Assembly (NCBI RefSeq): GCF_030658505.1
Contig: NZ_JAUTXR010000175.1
Location: 1 to 46,880, forward strand
Reading direction: 5' to 3'
Length of the DNA stretch: 46,880 nt
Source of the DNA: Stenotrophomonas raiganjensis (SeqCode)
GTDB lineage: Bacteria > Pseudomonadota > Gammaproteobacteria > Xanthomonadales > Xanthomonadaceae
Part shown: piece after piece, positions 9,824 to 16,748 of the stretch
Layout: the number at the start of each line of letters is the position of its first letter
Position numbering within the stretch: position 1 is the stretch's first letter
The notes under the pieces: model-generated
What the model saw: the letters and a program-made list of their open reading frames with translations, nothing else
The model's database searches: none
What the model was told of the DNA's origin: nothing
Made by a program: the position numbers and the translations under genes

Positions 9824-9878
9824 GGTGGTGTACCGCAGGCGCAATGCCGGGGCCTGCCCGGCATCGCGGTCCACGTCA

Positions 9879-10682
9879 TTACTGCGGCAGCACTTCCAGC
9901 GTGGCGACGTAGCTCAGGCGGCGCTTGGCGGCCTGCTTCACCGACGTCTTGTTGTCCTCGGTGCCGGTCTCCAGCCAGTACATGCCGGCTTCCGGCCAGG
10001 TCACCTTGATCTCGCCCTTGGCATCGCTGGTCAGCTTCAGCTCGTCCTGCGCGTTGCGGTAGCGGGTGGCGCCACGCACGATCTCGAATTCCAGGCCGGC
10101 GGTCGGCTTGCCATCGACCAGCACGCGGAAGGTGGCTTCCTCGCCGGCGAACAGATCATTCGGGTGGCCGACCGCGACCAGCTCGATGCCACGGTTGGTC
10201 GGCTTCAGCGCGGTGTCGTTCGGCGCGCCGTTGGTGACGAAGGTCTCCACGCGGCCGACCGACTGGCTCACTTCCAGCTTCTTCGCGTCCTTCGGCAGTT
10301 CGCCGAAGGTAGCCACGCTGCCGCGCCAGCGCTTGCGCTCGCCGTTCTGCTCGTAGGTGGCGAACAGGCCGTCATTGACCGACGCAATGCGGTAGGTGCC
10401 AGTCTGCTTCAGCTCGACGTCGAACACGCTGCGGTACTTGCCGGTGGCGGCGTTCTGCGGCTGCACGGTGCTGCCGTCCGGCGTGGTGATCACCACCGAT
10501 TCCAGGCGCAGCGGCACGTGGTTGAAATAGAACAGGTCGTTGGAGACCGCACCGTCGACGGTGATCCACGGCGCGTTGCCGGCGATCACGGTCTGCGAGG
10601 GCAGCAGCCAGGCCTTGTGGGCCAGGGCGGAGAAGGGAAGGGCAGCGGCCAGGGCGGCGGCGAGGACGAGCGTGCGCTTCAT
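9879..10682 (-). CDS. Exported DUF4198-domain protein
   Basis: A 267-residue periplasmic protein with a clear signal peptide (1-21, ending FSALA). The mature chain would begin HKAWLLPS, the aromatic/His start typical of DUF4198 proteins. The rest is beta-rich (Ig/NikM-like), with a block around [20 protein letters not shown] and another at [16 protein letters not shown]4198 members are linked to metal uptake loci, but no biochemical function is fixed. The start is at 10682; an upstream ATG at 10718 would bury the signal peptide. It lies 75 bases after the DUF2271 gene, with a palindromic repeat between them. Confidence 0.78.
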   Translation of the reverse strand: MKRTLVLAAALAAALPFSALAHKAWLLPSQTVIAGNAPWITVDGAVSNDLFYFNHVPLRLESVVITTPDGSTVQPQNAATGKYRSVFDVELKQTGTYRIASVNDGLFATYEQNGERKRWRGSVATFGELPKDAKKLEVSQSVGRVETFVTNGAPNDTALKPTNRGIELVAVGHPNDLFAGEEATFRVLVDGKPTAGLEFEIVRGATRYRNAQDELKLTSDAKGEIKVTWPEAGMYWLETGTEDNKTSVKQAAKRRLSYVATLEVLPQ

Positions 10683-10721
10683 GCGGAAGACTCCAGTGGA
10701 TGCAGGGTGATGCGGCAAGGA

Positions 10722-10762
10722 GAAGGGGATTACGACTTAATCCCCTCCGTCCCCTTTTCAGG
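10722..10762. repeat. Xanthomonad intergenic hairpin repeat, copy A
   Basis: GGGGATTA, loop CGACT, TAATCCCC is a perfect 8-base stem, followed by TCCGTCCCCTTTT. The same sequence recurs at 39821-39860. The right end abuts the DUF2271 stop codon. Confidence 0.75.
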
Positions 10763-11276
10763 GTTTGACGGACAGGGTGACCTGGCCCAGTTCGGTGGCG
10801 CCCTGCGCCTTGCCGTTCTGCGCGGCGGTGGCCGGCCAGGTGAAGGGGATCTTCAGCAGCTCGCGGCCGCCGACTTCGCGCACCGCTTCCACCACCAGGG
10901 TGTAGTTGCCCGGGGCCAGCTGCTTCAGCGCCGGCTGCCTGTCGTTGAACGACAGCGCGTGCTTGCCGGCCGGGCGGGTCGGGCCGGTCACGCCATCCAC
11001 CGGAACCTGCAGGGTGCGGCCGCTCTTGCGCCACCACTGGCGCAGGTCGGGCAGCCACTTGGTGCCGTGGCCCTCGCTGTTGCTGGTCTGCTGGTACCAG
11101 ACCGACAGGTTGGCGGCGACTTTCTGGTCAGCGCCTTCCAGCCACACCGCCACATACGGGCGGTGGTACTCGGCCACGTTGAGCTTGGGCACTTCGACAT
11201 TGATGTCGAGGGTGGCGGCATAGGCCGGTGAGGTGGCCAGCAGGCCGCTGAGGGCGATGGTCAGGGTGACGCGCAT
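10758..11276 (-). CDS. Exported DUF2271-domain protein
   Basis: A 172-residue periplasmic protein: signal peptide 1-20 (ending SPAYA), then one DUF2271 beta-sandwich domain. Family features seen are the opening LDINVEVPKL, the PYVAVWLEGAD strand, WYQQ, the WLPDLRQWWRKSG block (75-87) and the closing NYTLVVEAVREVGGRE. DUF2271 proteins often accompany PepSY and ApbE genes; their role is not established. ATG 11276 is chosen because it begins the signal peptide. It lies 26 bases after the PepSY gene in the same operon. Confidence 0.8.
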   Translation of the reverse strand: MRVTLTIALSGLLATSPAYAATLDINVEVPKLNVAEYHRPYVAVWLEGADQKVAANLSVWYQQTSNSEGHGTKWLPDLRQWWRKSGRTLQVPVDGVTGPTRPAGKHALSFNDRQPALKQLAPGNYTLVVEAVREVGGRELLKIPFTWPATAAQNGKAQGATELGQVTLSVKP

Positions 11277-11302
11277 GGGGCGGCTCCGGAAACGAGGGAA
11301 TG

Positions 11303-11941
11303 TCAGTGGATCAGCAGCAGGGCGATCAGCAGCGGGATCATCAGGCCGAGGCCGACCAGCGGCCAGGTCATGCGCCGCTGCCGCGCATGCAGGTGCAGCA
11401 GGAACAGGCCGGTGATGCAGAACACCAGGCAGGCCACGGCGAACAGGTCCAGGAACCAGCCCCACGCCGGGCCGGCATTGCGGCCCTTGTGCAGGTCGTT
11501 GAGGTAGGACACCACACCGCGCGAGGTCGACTCGTACTCCACCGCGCCGGTTTCGCGGTCGATGCTCAGCCAGGCGTCGCCGCCGGGGCGCGGCAGCGAC
11601 AGGTAGATCTCCTCGGCCGACCACTCGGCCGGGCGTCCACCGATGGCGATGCCCAGCTGCGTGTCCAGCCATTGCCGGGCCGGACGCGGGATCGGCGCGT
11701 TGCCGTCTTCGCGCGTGCCGAGCTGGCCGAGCAGATCGGCCGGCAGTTCCAGATGCTGGTTCTGCACCTGCGGCCTGGCCTCGATCTTTGCGGCATGGTT
11801 GAGGGTCAGGCCGGTCACCGCGAACAGCAGCATGCCGATCAGGCACACCGCCGAGCTGATCCAGTGCCACTGGTGCAGCGTGCGCAGCCAGAAGCCACGG
11901 CTCTGTTGCTGCTGCACGGTGGAAGAGGCAGGACGGCTCAC
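11303..11941 (-). CDS. PepSY-associated transmembrane protein
   Basis: A 212-residue inner-membrane protein. A hydrophilic N-terminus leads into a first membrane helix (about 28-48) carrying the [19 protein letters not shown] pattern of PepSY-TM proteins. A periplasmic PepSY-like region (about 60-155) follows, then two helices (about 163-184 and 190-211). Histidines near the helix ends (HQWH, NDLHKG, LHLHARQ) could bind heme. Related Pseudomonas PepSY-TM proteins such as FpvG take part in reducing ferric siderophores. It is the first gene of the operon running to the diflavin reductase and has its own promoter with a Fur-like site. Confidence 0.8.
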   Translation of the reverse strand: MSRPASSTVQQQQSRGFWLRTLHQWHWISSAVCLIGMLLFAVTGLTLNHAAKIEARPQVQNQHLELPADLLGQLGTREDGNAPIPRPARQWLDTQLGIAIGGRPAEWSAEEIYLSLPRPGGDAWLSIDRETGAVEYESTSRGVVSYLNDLHKGRNAGPAWGWFLDLFAVACLVFCITGLFLLHLHARQRRMTWPLVGLGLMIPLLIALLLIH

Positions 11942-11971
11942 GGCACGGTTCGGGGCGGACGGGGACTGCCC

Positions 11972-12000
11972 ATTACATCATTGATGAGAATAGCTCGCAA
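11972..12000 (-). promoter_or_regulatory. Sigma70-type promoter of the PepSY-ApbE operon
   Basis: On the minus strand, TTGCGA (-35), a 17-base spacer and TGTAAT (-10), about 31 bases before the PepSY start codon. Confidence 0.55.
11985..11999 (-). promoter_or_regulatory. Fur-box-like site
   Basis: The 7-1-7 site reads TGAGAAT A GCTCGCA on the plus strand. One half matches the Fur consensus well, the other weakly. It lies within the spacer and -35 of the promoter, where Fur would block RNA polymerase. Confidence 0.42.
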
Positions 12001-12041
12001 TTGCGTATCGTTCTGTATCCCTGGAGTAGGTCTGGTGGGTT

Positions 12042-12063
12042 GGCGGCCAGCGGCCGGCGCTAC
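12042..12063 (-). repeat. SMAG/REP palindrome
   Basis: On the minus strand: GTAG head followed by CGCCGGCCGCTGGCCGCC. First of three palindromes between the TonB receptor and the PepSY operon. Confidence 0.7.
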
Positions 12064-12069
12064 CGATCG

Positions 12070-12092
12070 GCAGATCCACGCCATGCGTGGAT
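12070..12092 (+). repeat. SMAG/REP palindrome (GCAG variant)
   Basis: GCAGATCCACGCCATGCGTG: an ATCCACGC/GCGTGGAT stem with loop CAT. It has the same core as the copies at 38530 and 43613. Confidence 0.65.
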
Positions 12093-12098
12093 GAAGCG

Positions 12099-12118
12099 GT
12101 GCCGACCAAGGTCGGCAC
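12099..12118. repeat. REP-like palindrome
   Basis: GTGCCGACC aa GGTCGGCAC: a perfect 9-base stem directly after the previous palindrome and upstream of the receptor stop. Confidence 0.55.
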
Positions 12119-12140
12119 CCACCACAGCAGGGCGCGGCGA

Positions 12141-14561
12141 TCAGAACTTCGCGTTCAACGAAATCCAGTAGCTGCGGCGCTGGTCCTTGGTTGCGTAGTC
12201 GTCCACGCAGCTGAACTCACTGGGATTGAGCAGCAGGCACGACTGCGAGACGAAGTCCTTGTCGAACAGGTTGTTGACCCGTGCGTTGACCGTCAGCCAG
12301 GGCGTGGCCTTCCAGCTGCCGCCCAGGTGGAAGATCGTGTAGTCCTCGTAGTAGCGGACATGGCGGGCGCCGGTGCTGTCGATCAGCGTGTCACGATAGC
12401 GGTCGTAGCGGCCCTCGCCGATCAGCGACAGGCTGATCGCATCGTTGATCTGCCAGTTGAGGCTGGCGTTGGCCATGTGCCTTGCCGGCGTGGTGCCTGA
12501 GATCGGGCGTCCCTTGTCGGGGCCGCTGGTCTGCTCGCTCCTGGTCCAGGTGTAGTTGCCGCGCAGTTGCAGGGTGTCGAGCAGGTCGACGTGGGCGGCC
12601 AGCTCGGCACCCCGCGTTTCAGCCTTGTCGATGTTCACGCTCTGGGTGAAGGCGCTGTAGCCCAGTGCGGCCCAGCCCGGGCCGATGTCCACGCAGTAGC
12701 CGCTGCCGGCCGCTGCCACTTCGCAGTTCGGGAAGGTGCCGCCGCTGGCGATCTTGTCCTCGAACACGTTGATGAAGCCGGTGACGTTGAAACCCCAGCG
12801 CTGGCCTTCGTAGTACGCGGCCAACTCGTAGTTGGTGCTGGTTTCCGGCTTCAGGTTGGGCGAGCCCACCAGCGGCAGCACGCCCTGGCCACCGAAACCG
12901 GTGATGCCCGGGAACAGCTGGTCCGGTCGCGGGGTCTTGTAGCCGGTGCTGATACCGCCCTTGAAGGTCCACGCATCGCTGGCATTCCACACCAGGTAGC
13001 CGCGCGGGCTGAGATGGCTGCCGAAAATGTTGTGGTCGTCGTAGCGCAGGCCGACGGTGGCGGTGAGGGTGTCGGTCAGCGCCCAGTTGTCCTCGGCGAA
13101 CAACGCCCACATGCGGTGCTTCTGCTTGGTGTTGCTGCGATAGCCGGCGCCGTCCATGCCGAACACGCCGTCGATCATGTCGGTGTCGTTGTACTGGCCG
13201 CCAACGGTCAGCTTGTGCGCGCCGAAGTCCAGGTCGAGCATCGTGTCGAGCACGTAGCCTTCCAGTTCCATGGTGCGCAGCGGGCGTGGCAGGAACGCCT
13301 GCAGGCGCGCCATTTCGCTCGGGTTGAGTGCGGCCAGGGCATTGCCACGGTCGGCCGCGCAGTTGTTGGCCGCCCCGGTGCGACGGCAGACGTCATTCCA
13401 CAGGGTCTGCAGGTTGGCACGCTCGTCCAGGGTCAGCGGCAGCGAGCGGCCGAGATTGCTGCTCTTGCTGTGGGTCAGCGAGGTCTGCCAGGTGCCGAAG
13501 CTGTAGCGGCCCTGGTGGGTCAGCGACAGCTGGTCGCGCTCGTAGCGCTGGTAGGCGGTGTAGCCCACGCGCGGCTGCACTACGCGGCGGGTGACGGTGT
13601 CAGTGCCGTTCGGGTTCGGAATGACCGCGTTGCCGACACGCCACAGGCTGGCCAGGCTGTCCAGCGTGCCGGTCTGGCCTTCGCTGTTGTCGTACTTCTG
13701 CCGCGACACGTCGTAGTCCAGCCACAGCTCATGGTCATCGTTGACGCGGAAGTCCAGGCGCACGCCGGTATTCCAGTTGGTGTTGGCCACCGACTTGCCA
13801 CCGCCACCGAAGCCGATGCTGCGCTCCCACGGCGTGCCGTCGGGCAGGGGCAGTGCATCCCATTCCGGGTTCGATGCCTTGGCATCGTAGTAGCTGCCGC
13901 GCACGGCCAGGCTGAGGCGATCCTTCAGCAGCGGGCCGCTCAGGTACAGGTCGGTGGTGCGTGCATCGCCGAACTGGTCGTCCTGCTGCACGGTGAAGCC
14001 CTGGGTGAGCGCGCCGTGCCAGCTGTCCTGGTTGCGGCGGGTGATGATGTTGATCACGCCGCCCATCGCATCCGAGCCGTACAGGGTGGACATCGGGCCG
14101 CGCACCACTTCGATGCGCTCGATCGCATCCAGCGGCGGCAGGTAGGCGAACTGGCCGCCGCCGAAGTTGTTCGGGTACAGCTGGCCGACATTGCTCTGGC
14201 GGCGGCCGTCGATCAGCACCAGGGTGTATTCGGAGGGCAGGCCGCGCATCGAAATGGTGGCGCGGCCGTTCTTGTCGGTGGCCTCCAGGCCGACGTCGAT
14301 GCCTTCGACATCGCGCAGCGCGTCGACCAGGTTGGTGTACGGGCGCCTGCTCAGTTCCTCGCGGCTGACCACGCTGATGCTGGCCGGTGCGTCGACCACC
14401 TTCTGTTCGAAGCCGGAGGCGGTGACCACGACTTTGTCCAGGGTCTGCGGCGCGCCGGAAACGTCAGCGTGGGCGAGGACAGGGGCGGACAGGGCCACCA
14501 GCACGGCGTGGGTCAGCAGGCGGCGGGGCAGGGACGAACGGACACGATGGCGCTGGGCCAT
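12141..14561 (-). CDS. TonB-dependent siderophore receptor (FepA/CirA type)
   Basis: An 806-residue outer-membrane receptor: signal peptide about 1-32, TonB box region KVVVTASGFE, plug domain about 50-165 (ISVVSREEL, RGPMSTLYGSDAMGGVINIIT), then a 22-strand barrel ending in the BAM signal ...LNAKF. Plug motifs and length fit the FepA/CirA/IrgA group of catecholate receptors, and C-terminal loops contain the usual paired cysteines. Ligand is inferred as a ferric catecholate. Start ATG 14561; an earlier ATG at 14618 lacks a signal peptide context. It follows a small membrane-protein gene under a Fur-box promoter and precedes the PepSY-ApbE operon, which may reduce the imported iron. Confidence 0.85.
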   Translation of the reverse strand: MAQRHRVRSSLPRRLLTHAVLVALSAPVLAHADVSGAPQTLDKVVVTASGFEQKVVDAPASISVVSREELSRRPYTNLVDALRDVEGIDVGLEATDKNGRATISMRGLPSEYTLVLIDGRRQSNVGQLYPNNFGGGQFAYLPPLDAIERIEVVRGPMSTLYGSDAMGGVINIITRRNQDSWHGALTQGFTVQQDDQFGDARTTDLYLSGPLLKDRLSLAVRGSYYDAKASNPEWDALPLPDGTPWERSIGFGGGGKSVANTNWNTGVRLDFRVNDDHELWLDYDVSRQKYDNSEGQTGTLDSLASLWRVGNAVIPNPNGTDTVTRRVVQPRVGYTAYQRYERDQLSLTHQGRYSFGTWQTSLTHSKSSNLGRSLPLTLDERANLQTLWNDVCRRTGAANNCAADRGNALAALNPSEMARLQAFLPRPLRTMELEGYVLDTMLDLDFGAHKLTVGGQYNDTDMIDGVFGMDGAGYRSNTKQKHRMWALFAEDNWALTDTLTATVGLRYDDHNIFGSHLSPRGYLVWNASDAWTFKGGISTGYKTPRPDQLFPGITGFGGQGVLPLVGSPNLKPETSTNYELAAYYEGQRWGFNVTGFINVFEDKIASGGTFPNCEVAAAGSGYCVDIGPGWAALGYSAFTQSVNIDKAETRGAELAAHVDLLDTLQLRGNYTWTRSEQTSGPDKGRPISGTTPARHMANASLNWQINDAISLSLIGEGRYDRYRDTLIDSTGARHVRYYEDYTIFHLGGSWKATPWLTVNARVNNLFDKDFVSQSCLLLNPSEFSCVDDYATKDQRRSYWISLNAKF

Positions 14562-14707
14562 GGCAGTAACCTCGAAGGATGCAGGGTGGTGCGATGCCAG
14601 GCGCAAACGGCGCGGCATGCACGGGGAGGCCCGGTCAGGGGCGGCAGGGATGAAGCAGGCAGCGGCGTGCGGGCGCGACCGCGCAGGCGGTCACGTCGGG
14701 CCTTGGA

Positions 14708-15109
14708 TCAGGCGAGCGGCGGCGCCTGGCCGCGTTGCTGGCGACGCCCGGGCGCGTCGGCCCAGGGCGTGTCCGGAGCGGCCAGCGGCCAGTCCGGGCG
14801 CACGCCGGGCATGGCCGGCGTGGCGGGTACGAGTTCAAGTTCGGTACGCAGCCACTGGCTGGCCAGCAGCGGCGGCGGCGGAGCCTTCTCGGCCGCTTTC
14901 ACCGGGCTGGAGGCATAGCGGCGCAGCTTGGCCGGGGCTTCTTCCTGCAGCGGGCCTTCGCCGCCGCGTTTTTCCAGCGGCATCTGCACGGCCAGTCCGG
15001 CCTGGGCCTGTGGCAGCAATGGCAGGGTCCCCAGCAGCAAGGCCAGCATCGCCACCCACGCCAGCAGGCTGGCCAGCGCAGGACGCTGGCCGCGCATGGC
15101 GGTGCCCAT
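14708..15109 (-). CDS. Small single-pass membrane protein upstream of TonB receptor
   Basis: A 133-residue protein I do not recognise. It has one hydrophobic segment (about 12-36, LLAWVAMLALLLGTLPLL) and then a Pro/Ala-rich extracytoplasmic region with charged clusters (EKRGGEG, KLRRY, EKAPPPP) ending PGRRQQRG. ATG 15109 is chosen because the upstream ATG at 15151 adds an arginine-rich stretch. It is the first gene after a strong promoter with an overlapping Fur box, and the receptor gene starts 146 bases downstream. This suggests iron-regulated expression and a possible accessory role. It may be a leader gene of little conservation. Confidence 0.6.
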   Translation of the reverse strand: MGTAMRGQRPALASLLAWVAMLALLLGTLPLLPQAQAGLAVQMPLEKRGGEGPLQEEAPAKLRRYASSPVKAAEKAPPPPLLASQWLRTELELVPATPAMPGVRPDWPLAAPDTPWADAPGRRQQRGQAPPLA

Positions 15110-15200
15110 CTTGCGATGGATGAGTGGGCGAGGGCGAAGCGGGCGCAGCAAGCAGGGGTCCCCAAGGGCTGCCGGCAGCGACCGGCATCAACGGGGCGTG

Positions 15201-15229
15201 ATTGTAATGAGAGCTGTTAGCTGTTGCAA
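15201..15229 (-). promoter_or_regulatory. Sigma70-type promoter of the FepA/CirA-type receptor operon
   Basis: On the minus strand, TTGCAA, a 17-base spacer and TACAAT: a near-consensus promoter about 92 bases upstream of the small membrane-protein gene. Confidence 0.65.
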
Positions 15230-15244
15230 ATGAGAATGATTGCC
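15226..15244 (-). promoter_or_regulatory. Fur box
   Basis: GCAAATGAGAATGATTGCC on the plus strand matches 13 of 19 positions of the Fur consensus. It overlaps the -35 of the promoter just downstream, so iron-loaded Fur would occlude it. Confidence 0.65.
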
Positions 15245-15272
15245 AAATTGTCGCGGGTCGGCCAGAGTTGGC

Positions 15273-15950
15273 TCAGACCTCGCTCCAGCGCCGCAGCAGA
15301 TTGTGGTAAACGCCGGTCAGCTGCAGCACCGCCTCGGCGTCGCCGCCGGTCTGGCGCAGGCGCTCGATCGAGCTGTCCATCTCCCAGAGCAGGCGCCGCT
15401 GCACGTCGTCGCGGATCATGCTCTGCACCCAGAAGAACGAGGCCACGCGCGCGCCGCGGGTGACCGGATTGACCTTGTGCAGGCTGCTGGACGGGTACAC
15501 GATCAGGTCGCCAGCGGGCAGCTTCACTTCATGCTCGCCGTAGGTATCGCTGATGATCAGCTCGCCGCCCTCGTACTCGTCCGGATCGGACAGGAACAGG
15601 GTGCAGGAGATGTCCGAGCGCAGCTGTTCGCCGTTGCCCAGGTTCATCACCGCGCCATCGACATGGAAGCCGTAGGTGCCGCCGCCGGTATAGCGGTTGA
15701 AGCGAGGTGGCAGGTACTTCAGTGGCAGCGCGGCGCTGAAGAACAGCGGGTGCCGGGCCAGTGCGACGAGGATGATCTCGCCGAGCTCGCGGCGCAGCGG
15801 CGAAGCCTCGGGCAGCTGCTGGTTGTGCTTGGCCTGCGCCCCGAGATGACCGACGGTCTCGCGGCCATCGGTCCAGTCGGCGGCATCCAGCCGGCGGCGG
15901 AACCCGGCCACCTGCTCAGCGCTGAGAATGTCGGGGATGTGCAGCAGCAT
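15273..15950 (-). CDS. piuC: PKHD-type Fe(II)/2-oxoglutarate hydroxylase (PiuC/YbiX family)
   Basis: A 225-residue hydroxylase of the PiuC/YbiX family. It has the facial triad H96 and D98 (FHVDGA) with H158 (SSLHKV), and R168 for 2-oxoglutarate. The family sits beside Fiu/PiuA catecholate receptors (fiu-ybiX in E. coli, piuA-piuC in Pseudomonas), as here, and is thought to process imported siderophores, though no substrate is proved. ATG 15950 gives exactly the family length; the frame is open upstream, but that part overlaps the Sel1 gene. It lies 10 bases after the Sel1-repeat gene. Confidence 0.88.
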   Translation of the reverse strand: MLLHIPDILSAEQVAGFRRRLDAADWTDGRETVGHLGAQAKHNQQLPEASPLRRELGEIILVALARHPLFFSAALPLKYLPPRFNRYTGGGTYGFHVDGAVMNLGNGEQLRSDISCTLFLSDPDEYEGGELIISDTYGEHEVKLPAGDLIVYPSSSLHKVNPVTRGARVASFFWVQSMIRDDVQRRLLWEMDSSIERLRQTGGDAEAVLQLTGVYHNLLRRWSEV

Positions 15951-15960
15951 GCGGAATTCC

Positions 15961-16680
15961 TCAGAGGGACTGCGGTGCGACCAGGGCGCGCACCTGTGGA
16001 TGCGGGGACGCGGCCAGCTCCGGCACGATGTGCGCCATGAACGCCGGGCTGCCGTGGGCCAGTGCCAGCCGCAGCCAGTGCACGGCCTGATCGACCTGGC
16101 CAGCCTGCAGCAGGATCGACGCGTAGTTGGCCTGGCCGCGGAAATCACCGGTCTCGGCCGCGCGCCGGTACCAGCCCAGTGCAGCCTGCGGATCGCGCTC
16201 GATCTCCAGCCCGTCTTCGAGGTGGCGGGCCAGCAGGTTCATGGACTTGGCGTGGCCCAGGTGCGCGGCGCGGCTGTACAGCGCCAGCGCCTGCGCGCGG
16301 TCCTGCGGGACGCCGCGGCCGGTGGCCAGCAGGTTGGCCAGGTTGTACAGGCCCCAGTCCAGGCCGGTGTCGGCCGCGCGCCGGTACCAGACTGCGGCCA
16401 GCGTCGGGTCGGCGACGGTGCCTTGGCCCAGCTCATGGCAGCGGCCTAGCATGTTCATCGCCATCGGTGCGCCGTTGTTGGCCGCGGTTTCGTACCAGAG
16501 CAGGGCGGCCGAGGCGTCCTGCGCGGTGCCCTTGCCTTCCATGTGCATCTGCGCGAGCAGCAGTTGTGCGTCGATCTGTCCGGCCTGCGCGGCGTCGCGC
16601 ACGCGTGCGAAGGCAGCCTGCGGATCGTGCTGCAGCAGCGCGGCAAGAGCGTCGCTGTCGATGGGGGTACGGGTTGCCAT
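15961..16680 (-). CDS. Sel1-like (TPR) repeat protein
   Basis: A 239-residue soluble protein built from about five Sel1-type repeats (36-residue units such as [75 protein letters not shown]), occupying most of the chain. There is no signal peptide. Such repeats mediate protein contacts. A Sel1-type gene between a PiuA/Fiu-type receptor and a PiuC-type hydroxylase is also known from the Pseudomonas piu region, so a linked function is likely, though undefined. A strong terminator separates it from the receptor gene. Confidence 0.8.
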   Translation of the reverse strand: MATRTPIDSDALAALLQHDPQAAFARVRDAAQAGQIDAQLLLAQMHMEGKGTAQDASAALLWYETAANNGAPMAMNMLGRCHELGQGTVADPTLAAVWYRRAADTGLDWGLYNLANLLATGRGVPQDRAQALALYSRAAHLGHAKSMNLLARHLEDGLEIERDPQAALGWYRRAAETGDFRGQANYASILLQAGQVDQAVHWLRLALAHGSPAFMAHIVPELAASPHPQVRALVAPQSL

Positions 16681-16701
16681 GGGGTGAGTATCGCCGGAAA
16701 C

Positions 16702-16730
16702 AAAAACGGCGGCAGGAGAGCCTGCCGCCG
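16702..16730 (-). terminator. Rho-independent terminator after the Fiu-type receptor
   Basis: On the minus strand, CGGCGGCAGG, loop CTCT, CCTGCCGCCG, then TTTTTG. A perfect 10-base GC stem with a U tract, 19 bases after the receptor stop. Confidence 0.88.
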
Positions 16731-16748
16731 TGGTGGAGCGCAGTTACA

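Noticed and set aside
9879..11276. ApbE flavinylation motif in the DUF2271 or DUF4198 protein
   Set aside because: Only isolated GAT tripeptides without the surrounding consensus; not enough to call a site.
12567..14918. 783-codon plus-strand frame opposite the FepA/CirA-type receptor
   Set aside because: Antisense shadow of the receptor; no signal, domain or ribosome site.
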